64,000 nucleotides of DNA, from assembly GCA_034509425.1 (NCBI GenBank), contig JAVTVJ010000070.1, forward strand, positions 4,340,001-4,404,000. The letters are read 5' to 3'. Below the pieces are notes generated by a model. That model saw only the letters and a program-made list of their open reading frames with translations. It ran no database searches and was not told where the DNA came from. Of this stretch, positions 14,297 through 26,455 are shown piece by piece. This DNA comes from Eopsaltria australis. Its lineage: Eukaryota > Chordata > Aves > Passeriformes > Petroicidae. The position numbers and the translations under genes were made by a program. How positions within the stretch are numbered: the stretch's first letter is position 1; each line of letters opens with the position of its first letter.

Positions 14297-14323
14297 GGGG
14301 TGGGGAGGGGGGGAGTAGGTGGG
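14297..14323 (+). repeat. G-quadruplex-type motif
   Basis: Four guanine runs (GGGG, GGGG, GGGGGGG, GGG) are separated by loops of 1, 1 and 7 bases on the plus strand. This fits the canonical quadruplex pattern. It lies about 2.2 kb into ARHGAP18 intron 1, on the non-transcript-like strand. Confidence 0.8.
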
Positions 14324-15892
14324 AGAGAAATTCCACAGAAATGTTACAACATTTCAGGAAAGTCTTGTTTGTTTCTAAAAAGACCAAAAGAGAACAAAAA
14401 GTGGCCACTACCTCTCTGTTCCCATGAAAATACTCCCAATCTCTCTCACTTCAGAAGTGGAAAGACACTGGGGATGCATAGCAGGAGGGAGTGGGTCAAC
14501 CAGGATCATGGAGTTGAGATCCTGGTTAATAAAAACAGGAGAAACAGACCTAAGGTTCAAATTTAGAGTGGCAGAGCAGAAAGGCAGAGAAGTATCCTTC
14601 AGGATTTTAGTTTAATGAGCTAAGTGGGAAATATGCATGGCCTGGAAAGCCACACTACAGTGGTGGAACTCAGGCAAACTAACTGTGGGAATCCTTAGTT
14701 CTGCACAGCTGAAACATGCACATTTGTTTGCTATAATTACGGAAATGAGACCACTTTTATTTATTTCCTCTTCTCTTAATCCCAAACCAGAAAAATTTGT
14801 GAAGGGTGGCTATTACTTGCTTGGCAATGTCCCAGTTTACCCAGGAGGCTGTCCACAGAAGCAGCTGCAGAGGAGTTGGAATCTCATGAGATTGCTGCTC
14901 CTAACAGTGTGGCATTAACACAGGAGACAAGTTTCTTAAGGCACAGAAAGGGACTGTGCTCATGTGTCCTGGGCCTCTAGGGGCTAAGAGCCTGCTGCTT
15001 AGAACCACATATCCAGACATCTACATGTTAAGAAAAGGGGATCTGATCCTAGCAGTCTACAGATACCACAGGTCTTTAGTCAGAAGCTATCCCAAGGAGC
15101 AGGGAAAGCATTTTTGTAACTTATCCCTCCTCCTCCATGAGGAGAGTTATGAGAGGCAAAGAAACACCACAAATAATAACAGAGAAGTTTTTGGATTTTG
15201 TGATTTCTTGCAAAAATATACATATTTTGCATTCCAATGGAAATAGTCAGGTCTGCAGAGCCCTTGTAGATGTAGCTAAGATGACATCAGGACTTCAAGT
15301 GAGGTAGATAAATAACATTAGTCATGGAAAAGGAAGTACCTCAATAAAAAGAGAACTTTGTGGTTCTAACAAGGGGTAGGGAGGTATTTCTGAGTTCAGT
15401 CCCTGCTTCTGTTGTGGACTCTTGGTGTGATAGGTCACAGTGCATCTGTTATCTTTTGTCCAGGGTGACCCACTGTACTGCCTTCTGTTTAATCAGACTA
15501 TAATCTCTTTGATCACACACGCTCTTCCTATGCACACATGGAAACAGTATGCCAGTTTCAATACCTTCCCAGTTTCAGATGGCTTCTCAGCAATATTAAA
15601 AGTCCCGTCTTCATCAATGGGACCTTTGTTGACAATTTCAGCAAGGAAGAGGCAAGACTGAATGGGCCATAAAGACAAAAGTCAGTTCTTTACACAGCAG
15701 TCCCTCTGGTCATTGCTCTGGAAAAGCCAGCAGTGACTTCTGCCTATATCAAACATGTGCTGTGAGGCACTAGGAGGTCCTCAGCCCTCATTTATATGAA
15801 ACCAGCTTCTTGCCCATTATCAGTTTCAATGACAAACGCTTTAAAAAGTTTGTCTGGTCGTTACCTGCACCTTCCTCTCGTTTATCACAATT

Positions 15893-15910
15893 AAAAAAAA
15901 AAAAAAAAAA
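15893..15910 (+). repeat. A18 homopolymer
   Basis: Eighteen consecutive adenines sit about 40 bases outside the edge of CpG island 1, about 610 bases into ARHGAP18 intron 1. In the transcript direction this is a T18 run. No retrocopy was recognised upstream of it. Confidence 0.95.
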
Positions 15911-15949
15911 GGCAAATTACGAAGTTGCAAAGTAGTAAAGCGCAAGGAG

Positions 15950-17030
15950 ACTATAGGAAAATATATGCGCAGCATCCCACCGACCGCCTGAAGCCAAAGA
16001 CATTGAGGTCCAGCGTCCCCGAGGCCACGGGACAACACTCACTGCTGCCACCCACAAACCCTCCCCGCTCCGAGCCTAAAGCCGCACCGGCCACAACAGC
16101 TCGGGTTTAACGCCGACAAAGCGCCCGGGCGGCCACGGGATTGCTCTTGGATACAAACGCCTTAACAACAGCCGGCGGCTGCCGCTTGCACTCAGCTCTC
16201 AACACACCAGCGAAACGCCTGGGGTTTCCTCGACGCGCGGAGCGTATTACAGAAAGGAGCGGAAAAAAACCTCAAACAAACCAACCGACAAAGGAAAAAC
16301 GGTTTGGAAGCTGCGGGACACGGCGCAAAAACGGGCAAACCCTTCAGCCCCGGGGCCGAGAAAACACCTTCTCCCGCGCAACAGGTTCCCGCTGAGCCGG
16401 CTGCGCTCCTCCTCCGCGGCGGCAGCGGAGCCGCCCCCGCCGAGCGCACCTGCCGCGGGCAGCGCCCTCCCGCCCTCCTTCCTTTCTTCCCTCCCTGCCG
16501 CCCGCCCGCCCCTCCGCTCACCCGCCGGGGGCGTCGCCGGCCCCGCCGCTGGGGTGGTATGCGGTGAGGACCACGCCGCGGGAACCGGACCGCCAGCTCA
16601 TGGCGCTCGCCGCCGCATCCCTTCTGGACACACCGAGGCGGAGCGGGGCGGCCCGGCTACGGCCCGGCGCGGCCCAGCCTCCCGCCGGCAGCGCAGCGGG
16701 GCAGGGCCGGGTGACGGCAGCGCTTCCTGCGGCCCGGCGGGGCCATGCCCCTCCTCCCGGCTCCGGAGCCCCGCGGGCGAGGGCGGCGGGACCGAGCGGC
16801 GGCCGGGAGCGGTGCCCGCGTCGTGCCGCGCCCGAGATACAGCTCTGCGCGCTTCCACACGCCGCGGGCTGCGGGAAACCAGCGTCCTCCGGGCAGGCTG
16901 GAGTTCCTGTAAAGGTGTCGCCGAGAAATCCGTCAATTAAAGAAAAGTCGCTGCCCTTTCAGCCCCGAGTCAGCTGCCACGGGCGATCTGCTGCGTCCCG
17001 AGGCTGCCGTGTGGCAAGTGCGGCACGGCA
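15950..17030. promoter_or_regulatory. ARHGAP18: CpG island 1, ARHGAP18 promoter and first exon
   Basis: CpG density and GC content rise abruptly from AT-rich flanks at about 15950 and fall back by about 17030. The densest part is about 16370-16870 and surrounds the ARHGAP18 start codon. Sequence above 16601 would hold the 5' UTR and core promoter for minus-strand transcription. I saw no TATA box, as is usual for such promoters. Long open frames on both strands here are a by-product of few AT-rich stop codons. The exact start site cannot be read from sequence. Confidence 0.85.
16522..16601 (-). CDS. ARHGAP18: ARHGAP18 coding exon 1 (partial gene, N-terminus)
   Basis: On the minus strand an ATG at 16601-16599 opens 26 codons that contain GVVLTAYHPSG. 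I recognise this as the start of Rho GTPase-activating protein 18; the related ARHGAP28 shares the VVLTAYH core near its N-terminus. The frame runs to a GTGAGC donor at 16521, leaving phase 2 (two bases, GG). The exon sits in the middle of a CpG island, as expected for a broadly expressed gene. The family stimulates GTP hydrolysis by RhoA-type GTPases and acts on stress fibres, cell shape and polarity. The RhoGAP domain itself is encoded by later exons outside the window to the left. This first segment is glycine- and proline-rich and probably disordered. I looked for exon 2 (conserved SMEDYWIELE region) in 1-16500 and did not find it. The residues after the HPSG motif are bird-specific and differ from human as I remember it. 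Confidence 0.9.
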
Positions 17031-19949
17031 GTAAGAAAAATAAAGAACGTGTTCAGCGTTTGCTTTGTATGTTATCCATTTCGCTGAATCGCAACAGTAT
17101 TCCGTGATTGCTTTAACTTTTCATTCATACACACACACAAAAGTTTATTTTTTTTAAATTACAAGCTCTCATAATAAAAATCACAAGAAGGGATAATGTT
17201 AAGCAAGGACACTGCTGACTGAGCTGCCTCAGAGCTGCTGGGCCTTAAACAAGCCGCCATTAGCTGCAAGGTCACGCTCTATCAACCAGTGACAGCCAGA
17301 GCAGCGCGGCATTGGGTCGGCCTTTTTGGTGGGCAAAGCCTCCTCTGTGCCTCGACACAGGCTCTGACGAGATGGGACTCACTGCCTTGGTATTAGTTTT
17401 GAATTGGTAGGCAAGACCTGTAACACAACACCCAAACCTGTTTGTTTTTTTTTTCCATGGCAACATGTAAATGCACATGCTCTATTTATATTTGTAATTT
17501 GTGTCCTTGTTCACGTATGCATATGATTTGTCTGAATTATTAGTTTGTTCTATAACTGAACAGATCAACTTCATTATGACTGTGCATTGTGTTTACTTTT
17601 TTCCTTTTAAAACAAATCATGCAACTGCTTTGCTTGCAGTTAAAATCTGAAAAGTTCTGTGCTGGGCTCTGTGAGGTGTTCTGAAGCATGTAGGTATCGA
17701 GTTCTGAACCTTCACTCAATTAAACCTTGTACACCTGAATCGGAACACTGCGTGCAAGGTTGTAGATGGACCACACAGTTTTCTGTGCAGCTGTTCTCCA
17801 GCATGGAGAACGTGCAGGAGCAGCACAGAAATCTCGTCCTACGGTCACTGTGAAGTTGGTACCAGCAGAGAAGCAAACAGGCAGAACTTCTGGTCATGTT
17901 TGAGGAAGAACAGTTTGTCCTCTAGAGTCCTTGATATTTACAGCTGGTGATTTTGGAGGGGTCATAGTCAGACATAACTGAATTTTGCCATTGATGATGG
18001 ACCTCTACAGATTGTGAAACAGGAAGTCCTGATTTCTTTAAAAAGGGTAAAGTCACCATTAAATTTTAAGAAGAGTCCCAACATTACAAGCACAGGAAAA
18101 CTTGGATGATGTTCAATAGGCCAGCCATTACAGAGTTGCCTTTTCATTTCTCACACACGTGAGGGTCACATGCTGCCTTAGTTTTAAATTCATAGAAATT
18201 ATTGGAAGTGGGGTGGGTTTTAATAAAGCCTGCCTCTTCCATGGTTTCTTGGACGTTTTATCCATAGGCAAATAGCCAAGGTGTTTTGGTTAAAATATTT
18301 TTGTATCGTTAATTTTTTAATCCAAATTTTCACATGAAATTTAAAAAAAATTAAAAATACGTTAGTACCAACAGATACGCTATGCATATAAATTAGAAAG
18401 AGGAACAGGTCTATTTTTAACTATGTGATTCTTTAATGTTTTTAATATTTACATAGGAAAGAGGCTGCATCACCTCCACAGTTATTCTCCAAAGAAAATG
18501 GGTAAAAGAGAAGGCACAGCTTCAGTGCAGCTTCAACAGTGGCTTAGTACTGTGACTACAACAGTTTAACCAGCACTGTGCACCAAGAGCACTGAGACAA
18601 ATTGTCTGCGTGTACCTACACACTCACAAAAACAAGGACATGGAACCACTGCAAAACTTAAGACTGTGAAAAGATTTTCCTATACTCCCACTGCAAAGGT
18701 ATTGCACTCTCTCTACATCGCAGGCTGTGTCCCAAAGGCAAAAATTAGCCAAACTTCTCACATAAGCATGCAAACAAGACTCTTCTGTTTTCACAGCTCA
18801 TGTTGAAATACATCAGCATGAGGTGAGAAAAGATCCTATTAACGTATGTTAGCACTCCTATCTGCTGGTGCCTTTGGCTCTCCCTTTAAATGCACATGTG
18901 GTTAATTGTTAAACAGCATATGCCAAATGCAAAATTATTTTCTGAAGGACCCATTTCTTTTCTTTTAAACTAAATCTGAAAACTAAATGTAAATACCAGG
19001 GTCCTTAGGACCTGGTCTTCTCTAAAGCTTCAGCAAACTGGTTGCATGCCAAATACCCCACTTAGTTCTAAAACTTCCTTTAAAAAATAACTAAAATATA
19101 ACAGAAATAAAACATTTAGAGCATTCCATGTCTAATGAGTGCTTTCCAAAGCCCTTTGCACAAACTAAATATATATTAGGTGCTATAAGAACAAAAATGT
19201 AAACTGCTTTTTCTTTGATAAGCATCTTAAAACACATCATAATTAAGGCACACCACAACATGCTGCAGCCTCTCTGTAAAAAAAAGAATGCAGAAACAAG
19301 ATGTAATCAATGTGACATCACTAGGGGCTGCTCAGAAGACAATTATGCTGCAACTAGAGAAGGGGAAGAACCTGCCTTGCTTGGGGTGTGGGGGGGAGAT
19401 TAAGAAAGGCAAGACCCATAATGAATTTGTACCAGTCAATTGGAGAGTAACAAGTAAGAAAGCTTAAGAAAACTTTTACAAGCGTATCACAAGGAAAGTG
19501 AGAAAAGGAGCTAGAAAGAGAAAAGTCTTATTATAAATGAGACTAGGGATTTAATTAGTGATAAAACCACCAGAGATATTGATTCATTCTGTGCATGTCT
19601 TTATTGTGATGCACTTCAAACACAGAAGTGAATCTAGGAGCTTAACTCTAGACACACTTTTTCCTCTACTTGATAGGATCAAACCCAGTCCTGTTATGAC
19701 AGCATAACAACAGCAAGGTTTTCTTTGATTAAATGATTCCCAATTTACACTAGACACAGATAGATAATTTTGACCTACAGATGTACTATTGCTGTAAACG
19801 GACAGAAATACCACTTCTGTCTTTCACTGATATATCTTCTGCCTAACTCAGACTAAATAGTCATTTATTCCTGAGTTTGCAGTTAATAATTATTGTTCTT
19901 AATAAGATCCAGGCATACTGATATTTGGAAAGTAAGGTTGTTCATAGAG
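17031..19949. other. Non-coding sequence upstream of ARHGAP18
   Basis: This is AT-rich sequence with only short open frames and a small (AC)n tract near 17130. I recognise no exon or repeat. If the candidate first exon at 42.9 kb belongs to ARHGAP18, this stretch would be intronic for that isoform. Confidence 0.6.
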
Positions 19950-20305
19950 AAGAGAGAGCTTTGGGGAGACCTCACTGAGGCCTTCGAGTATATTACAGAG
20001 GTTTTTAAAAAGGAGGGAGAGGGACTTCTTTTTATACAGGCAGATAGTGACAGGACAAGGGAAAGACAAAGCAAGCAGGTTTAGATTAGATGTTAGGAAG
20101 AAAATAATTTCTCATAGGATGAGTAATGTACAGGTTGCCCAGAGAGCTTGTAGATGCTGCATCTCTGGAAGTGTTCAAGGCCAGGTTGGATGGGGTCCTG
20201 AGAAACTTGATCTAGTGAGTGGCATCCCTATTCATGGCAGGAAGGTTGGAACTACATGGTTTTTAGGGTCACTTCCAACTCAAACCATCCCATAAATCTA
20301 TAATC
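19950..20305 (+). mobile_element. CR1 LINE, 3' fragment, plus sense
   Basis: The sequence follows the avian CR1 3' region in order: TTGGGGAGACCTCACTGAGG at 19961-19980, then the GATAGTGACAGGACAAGGG block, TTAGATTAGATGTTAGGAAG near 20080-20100, the GGTTGCCCAGAGAG segment, AAGGCCAGGTTGGATGGGGT near 20180-20200, and finally a TTCCAAC segment at about 20274. The terminal octamer repeat is degenerate. The copy is 5'-truncated, as is typical, with small internal deletions relative to the consensus I remember. It has no coding capacity. Confidence 0.92.
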
Positions 20306-23300
20306 AACTAGGTAAGAATGCACCATTTGAGGCTTAGAGGTTTATGTGCTAAAAGGAGGATATCATTGAGAAAGGAGATTACAAATCAGTCTATCTTGCT
20401 ACAGAATCCAAGACTCCTTCAGAGACTTAAAATATTTAGATTAAGATGTCATGCACTGCCTTTACACTCAATATAATCAGTTATCAAAGCCAAGCAGACC
20501 ATGCAGTGTTCTCATGCTTAGTGCTCTCTTTACAAAACAGCTCCTAAAAAGAGAACTTCTCAGCAGTGCCATACTTCATCGCTGCTTTACAGGGTTTGAA
20601 TATGCATGTGTTCGACATATGCTTTTGACTCTTCACTGCAGAGCAATTTATTTTCATGTTAAAAAATTTTCCAAATAAAAAAAAAATCACACTGATTTTC
20701 ATATTTTGTATAAATATATGATTATTCTTTTAAAATATGTGTTAGCTGATTTTTCACATTCCAGTTCCTAATGATGTGTTAATTATCAGAAGGTAAAAAT
20801 GCAACCCACTGTGAAGAATTGGGTAGAGGAAATAGTAACTAGTCAGCTGACAAATTTAAATTTACAGGCTGACTTCAATGGCAGTAGACGGAGTTGTTCC
20901 TGCTGAGGTCTAGAAATCCCCCATCCAAGAATATTTTGACAACCAGGCTAGTGCTAAAGTAAAAATACAACTGGCCTTTTAAAGTACATTTTTAATACAG
21001 GAAAGTTTCAGCCTTTCTCTTCTATTATCTTTTCCAGCATCTGTTCAGTTGGGTTTTAAACTGAGCAGAAAATATCTCATTAGCTCACTCACCTAATTCA
21101 CATTGAAACAAAATGGCAGCACTTCCGTTGTCCAAATTATGTTTCCAGGGTTCCAGCCAGCAGCCAGAAAATATATTAAATGGAAAGTTGTTTGTATACT
21201 GTAAGATGAAATCTAACCCTTACTAAGCTTCACATTTCATGTATTGCTGCACTCCACTACCTAAAGAATGACATATGTGAAGTGTTCTGCAGCTGTTAAT
21301 AATCAATGCTAGGAATAATACAAAAATGTAGATTACAGGTACTCAACTCTCGATGTCTAGAGCTATGTAACTGATGTTACATTCCATTGCAAGTCCGTGA
21401 AAGAAATGCACTTTTAGTGGGTCAAATCCTCTGCCCTATGTTAGACCTCCACTTTAGCACATAAAGACGAATTCTGTCAGAATTGTCCATTTATTTCCAC
21501 TGACTAGAAAGGAAATAAATTAGTAAGTCACATGCAGATGTGCACATCTGTCTGCTGAACTTCAATTTTCATGCTTTTATGTTGCCCTTCAAAACATGGA
21601 AGATGCAGTGTTCAGTTACAATGTGCACCATATGGCACCGACGATGTGGAGTAGTCAGTATTTCAAAATGTACAGATATGTAGGAGGTGTTTTAGATCAT
21701 CTTACACATCCCCAAATGGCAAAGGTGGGGATGAAGTCACACGTGTACACAGAAAGCAGTGATGCCTTCCTAGCTGTCTTCACCTTCTTCCTCACTGCCC
21801 TCCACACACATATTTAAACAGCTGATTAGTTTCCCATAACAAAAACAGAAGCTCACAAGAAAAGGGAGTAACAGTTCTTACGCTTTTCTTGCGAGTTGCT
21901 CTAAAATGTATCTGGTGCACTCTGGTGGCTGCTTCGGTAATTCTTGATTCTGTGAAACGGTAACTACCGGTGCTGCTTTTGAGATTATCCATATGAAGAC
22001 TAATGAGCACATGAATTCATTCCATTTTATCATGTTTGGTTTTCTTGAATGCTTTCTCTGGAGAAATTCAGATCTCGCCCATTGCTGCCCATCTGCTTAC
22101 CTTATGTAAATCACAGCCCAGGGATTGTGCAGTTGAGGTTCTCATCTGCCTTATGTTTTTGCTCATGGTCAGACAGCTGCTGAATTTTACCCAGAGAGGT
22201 ATATCTGTTTCTATAGAAGTAATTTATCCATATCTGTTTGTAGTGTGACCTTGCACAAACCCTCATATCAATTCTTGCTTCCCTTTCCCTCTAACAGGGA
22301 ATCCATATAACAGGGCTAATAATATTTATGAGGATTATTCACCATATGTTCAGTTACATTGAAAGGTACCAAAAAATGCAGAAAATTATTTCCCGTAACA
22401 TCTCTACATTTACTTTCATTTGATGCATGTTTTAATAGGGATAAAATGGCATGGATTTCTGCATCCACAGGCATAGAGAACAGATGATAAATCTAGTGCA
22501 CTTTATAGTATCTCCCCATGAGGTATAGGACTTCTGGGGAAAATTGAACACTACAACTGATGTTTCATGCCACTTTGGGAAAGGGGAAGTCAGAATGAAT
22601 GTTGGAGACTAAGGGATTTTTATTGGTAGCTCTGAATGACCCCTTTTTCTTGAGCTGCTTTTGATACAACTTTGATTTTATAAACCATAACTTCACATAT
22701 GCTACTAATTATGAAAAGGTGGTTGTATTTTCAGAATATAATGAGCTTGCCCCTTTTTAATTCTCCCAAAGTATTACCTAAATGTGGTGCAAATTGAATG
22801 TGTTCACTGCAGAGCTAGATACACTCTAATAGAATATGAAAATCAAATAAAGATGGATAAAATAAAAACTTTGGAAAATGGTATCTCATGTTTCTGTTCA
22901 ATCATGTTTTACATTTATACAATGCAGCTGTATAACCCTTAAAAAGGAATTTTTCTGGGCTAAACTCACTAGGTGCTTTTGGTTTTATTTCAGAGGGAGA
23001 TCTTCCTTCCTCCTGACTCCTTGTTGATTCTTTCTGCATCTGTTTCAATTTGAACTGATCTTTCTTGAGCATGAGCACCCTGAACTCTGTAGAGCAACTG
23101 GGACCTTGTACCTCACAGATATTTTCTTGACTAATATCACAAGCACAGAATTGTGGAAAACATCAGCTTTTCACATGGCTGCTTCTCACACTCGTGAGAC
23201 TGATCTGAACATCATGCATTGTCTGATACATTTGGAGCAGACCTGCTGACTGCCTTGCATATCAAAGCACACAGAGGAGTCTCCTGAAGTGTCTTCTAAG

Positions 23301-25989
23301 GGATATGTACTGTGCTTCTGAATGGAAGGGAGCATTCACTCTGCTGTTGAGAGGATGCTGTCATAAAGGTCAGAAATCCTGGATTTGTCTCTCGTCTTGG
23401 ACATTGCAACTAGCACCAAATGCTCTGAAGAGGCAGGAGTGGAGAAGACACTGGCATCTAACAGCCCCACCTCTCCTCTTCTTTAGGTCAGGAAGTAGAC
23501 CCCTCTATCCAGTATTTGGGATGTGACAATTGATGAACTTATCAGCTGCAGTTCATGAAGAAAGATTGAGGGGGTGCTAGCAAGTGCAGAGAACGTACTT
23601 GGAAGTAAATGTATGATTTGTTGCTTTACAGACAGGCTGTATCCATCACTTGGGTTCAGGGTCTGTACCAGTTACCATCATCCCCATCACCCACTTTAGA
23701 TCAGACTTCAGTAGGGTCCGGGATAGTTTTTTCAGTCTGCGTCTGGCTAGGAAGTTGAAACCATGCTGTCTCCCACACGTTAACTAAGTCAGTTAGCACA
23801 TTGACTGGGAGCTCTTCTCTTCCTCGCCCTTCTAATTTTGCTGTTACCTGCAGATTTGATCACAGCTGAAGCTGCAGCACAAAAACATCTGGTGAAATAA
23901 AACAGAGCAGCCACAAAGGAGGAGAGTTTAGTCAGTCAGGAAAGCTCATGAAAATTGTGACACAATGCTAAGCTGAGCAAGCCAGAGCTATCCAGAAATG
24001 TCATTATGCACTGAGGAGAAATGCTTCAGAACAAAGAAAGGAACAATTGCATGAGTCATGGGCTGTGAGAAAGAAAGCCACTTCTCTTTAAGGGCTGAAG
24101 AATACCCAGTAAAACTTCAAGTTAACACAATGCAAAATATTCTTAGTTCTTTCTAACTGACAAAAATATTCATTTTGCATCATCTTCTTTCATCCAAAAC
24201 CAATGTTACAGAAGTCTTTCCTTTTCTCACATTTTACACTGCAATCAAATTCAACCACTCTTAGTACAGAATATTTCAAGATGTCAGTCTTATTTTTGCT
24301 ATTTTGAATGGAAACAATCTTGTGAATTAAATATGGATTTTGAAAATGGTTCATATCAACTCAGAACTGCATTTTCCAAAAATTTAACTAAAATCCAAAA
24401 GAAGGCCACCATACTTTAACCACATGAGAGGTCCTGACTACAGTTTAAGATATACCATCTCAGTGGGACAATAGCTTTTAAAACCATGTTTGCAAGTGTC
24501 ATAGGCAAGTCAGAAAGAAGAAATGGAAGTTCCCACATTCTTGTTTGTCTTGCCTCTTTAATGAGCTTACCAGGCTTATTTCATACAACTAATTTTTTTT
24601 TTTTTTACATCTTTTGTATAAAATAGGTCTGACAATGACATTTAGCACTTGCAATTTTTTAAAAAAGTGAATGTAAATATATGATATTTGGGATTGGAAA
24701 CAATGTAACAAGGATTGGACACATTTTGAAGCTGTAAGAAAAACCAGATTCTTTATGATAGTACTTCTGATGTTTTTTGTTTACTCTTCATAGGTATTCA
24801 AAAGTAACTCCCATAAATAACAACTACAAGCACAATTAACATGAATACTTGTGCAAAAATTTGTACAAGAAATAAATATTTGAGGTTTTTTTTCTTTTTG
24901 GCTGAAAGACAGTTAGAAAGCTGAAAAAATACCAGTCATACACCAACAAAAAACCCACAGCACTATTATAGCTGTACTGTAGTGCCATGTACCACGCAAT
25001 AACTATAAAGTTCATGAGTATTTCTAGGCTGATGCATAGCCACACAGGCAAATCGCACATAATTTTAAACAAAGTGTCAAATCTGTAGCCAATAAGGCCT
25101 CAGTCCTCTAAAGGTACATTTGTGACAGTCACAAGTAACTACATTTAATAAATTTGCACTAATTTCCTCATCTTGCATTGCAAAGAAATTGTGATAAGTT
25201 TGTAAAGCAAGGTTCAGATAGAGTTGCAGAATTACAAGGCAAGAATATACTACCACTGCTGTGTATTTTGGAAGCAATTGCTGGAGTTACAATGGCTAAA
25301 CTTGAACATTTGCCTACATCAAGATATTACAGTGTAGTTTCTGCAGGAAAAACATAACATTTGCAGTTCACTTGGAAGATATTCACCCCTAAAAAACTAT
25401 ATTTATGTTACAGTGGTTAGATTTACTTTGATTTGCTGTAGTATCTTACTATTTAATAACTCACGCTATGTACTGTACTGTTCACCATATGTCCAGAAAG
25501 GGAAAAAAAAAAGAGGGAAGCTGAAGTAACTTTTAAATGAGGATGCATATGTGGAAAGCAATGCAAATGTATGTATATGTAAACATAACTATTATGGGGA
25601 CATCTATGACCAAGTCTACTGAAATTTCAATCTATCAAATTTAATTACAGGTTTACTGGGAGAAATTAATATGGTCACAAGCAAAATCAGAACAGTAGTG
25701 AATGACACAAAACCGTCCGGGGAAGTGGAGTGGTTTGCAGAGCAGGATGCACACGTGTATCCTGCAAGAGGGAAGAGCACCCAGGGAATGGTTCCAAGCC
25801 ATATGGCTGCCACAGGGAAGTGGGGTCAGAACGAGCCAGAAACAACGTGCAGCTGCATTGGTGTTTGGTCTTTGATGAGAAAGACCATCTGCAGCTCTTG
25901 GCTGCCCTTGGTTATATCTTGGCACTTGAAAATCAATGGGAGCAGTGCTACTAACTTGCATCAGTGGAAGAATTTCTTTCTCTCAGGGA
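20306..25989. other. Non-coding AT-rich intergenic sequence
   Basis: There are no recognisable exons, RNA genes or well-preserved repeats in this 5.7 kb. Short open frames occur by chance. There is a T14 run at 24593-24606. Confidence 0.55.
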
Positions 25990-26455
25990 CAGAAAGCAAT
26001 TCCTGGAATCATGGAACACTATCCCTTATACACTATCTCCCCCTTTCCCTGGGGAGCCTGTTCAGTGCTCAACCACACGCTGGGTGAAAAACCTTTTCCT
26101 GATACCTAACCTAAACCTCTCCTGACTCAGCTTCATGCCATTCCCTCAGGTTCTGTCACTGATCACCACAGAGAAGAGATCAGTGCCTGCCCCTCTGCTT
26201 CCCCTCAGCTGTAACTGCAATGAGGTCTCCCCTCAGTCTCCTCTTTTCCAGGCTGAACAGACCAAGTGACCTCAGCCCTCTTGATACAGCTTCCCCTCAA
26301 GGCATGTCACCATCCTTATGGCCCTCCTTTGGATGTTCTCTAATAGATTAATGTCTTTTTTATAATGTGGTGCCCAAAACTGCACACAGTGTTCAAGGTG
26401 AGGCTGCACCAGTGCAGAGCAGAGTGGGACAATCACCTCCTTTGACCAAAGTATT
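25990..26455 (-). mobile_element. CR1 LINE fragment, minus sense
   Basis: Read on the minus strand, the order is that of CR1: a GTGCAGTTTTGGGCACCACA segment, CCAAAGGAGGGCCATAAGGA, then CAGCCTGGAAAAGAGGAGAC followed by TGAGGGGAGACCTCATTGCA, then a segment resembling the TTCACCCAG...GTTGAGCACTG...CAGGCTCCCCAGGG motif. The 3' octamer tail is absent, so the copy is truncated at both ends or has decayed. The boundaries are approximate, and open frames on both strands across 25650-26090 partly overlap it. Confidence 0.88.

Larger units (their letters stand above)
1..16521 (-). other. ARHGAP18: ARHGAP18 intron 1 (5' portion, continues left of window)
   Basis: This stretch follows the exon 1 donor at 16521 in the direction of transcription and has no recognisable ARHGAP18 coding exon. 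Contents by position: a telomere-like hexamer run at 187-205; unassigned AT-rich sequence to 1080; somewhat GC-richer unassigned blocks at 1080-1350 and 2270-2760; an LTR fragment at about 4290-4672; unassigned sequence to 7367; a 45-bp tandem duplication at 7368-7446; unassigned sequence to 13665; a 26-bp duplication at 13666-13712; a G-quadruplex motif at 14297-14323; unassigned sequence to 15892; and an A18 tract at 15893-15910 just before the CpG island. Open frames here (for example 151 codons at 12121-12576 minus) match no family I know and lack exon borders. Confidence 0.75.

Noticed and set aside
16554..17034. Overlapping 112-156 codon frames in CpG island 1
   Set aside because: They have low-complexity composition and overlap the ARHGAP18 5' region in several frames, so they are a composition artefact.
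25653..26087. Open frames of 102-138 codons on both strands
   Set aside because: They overlap the CR1 fragment on the right and match no family I know.
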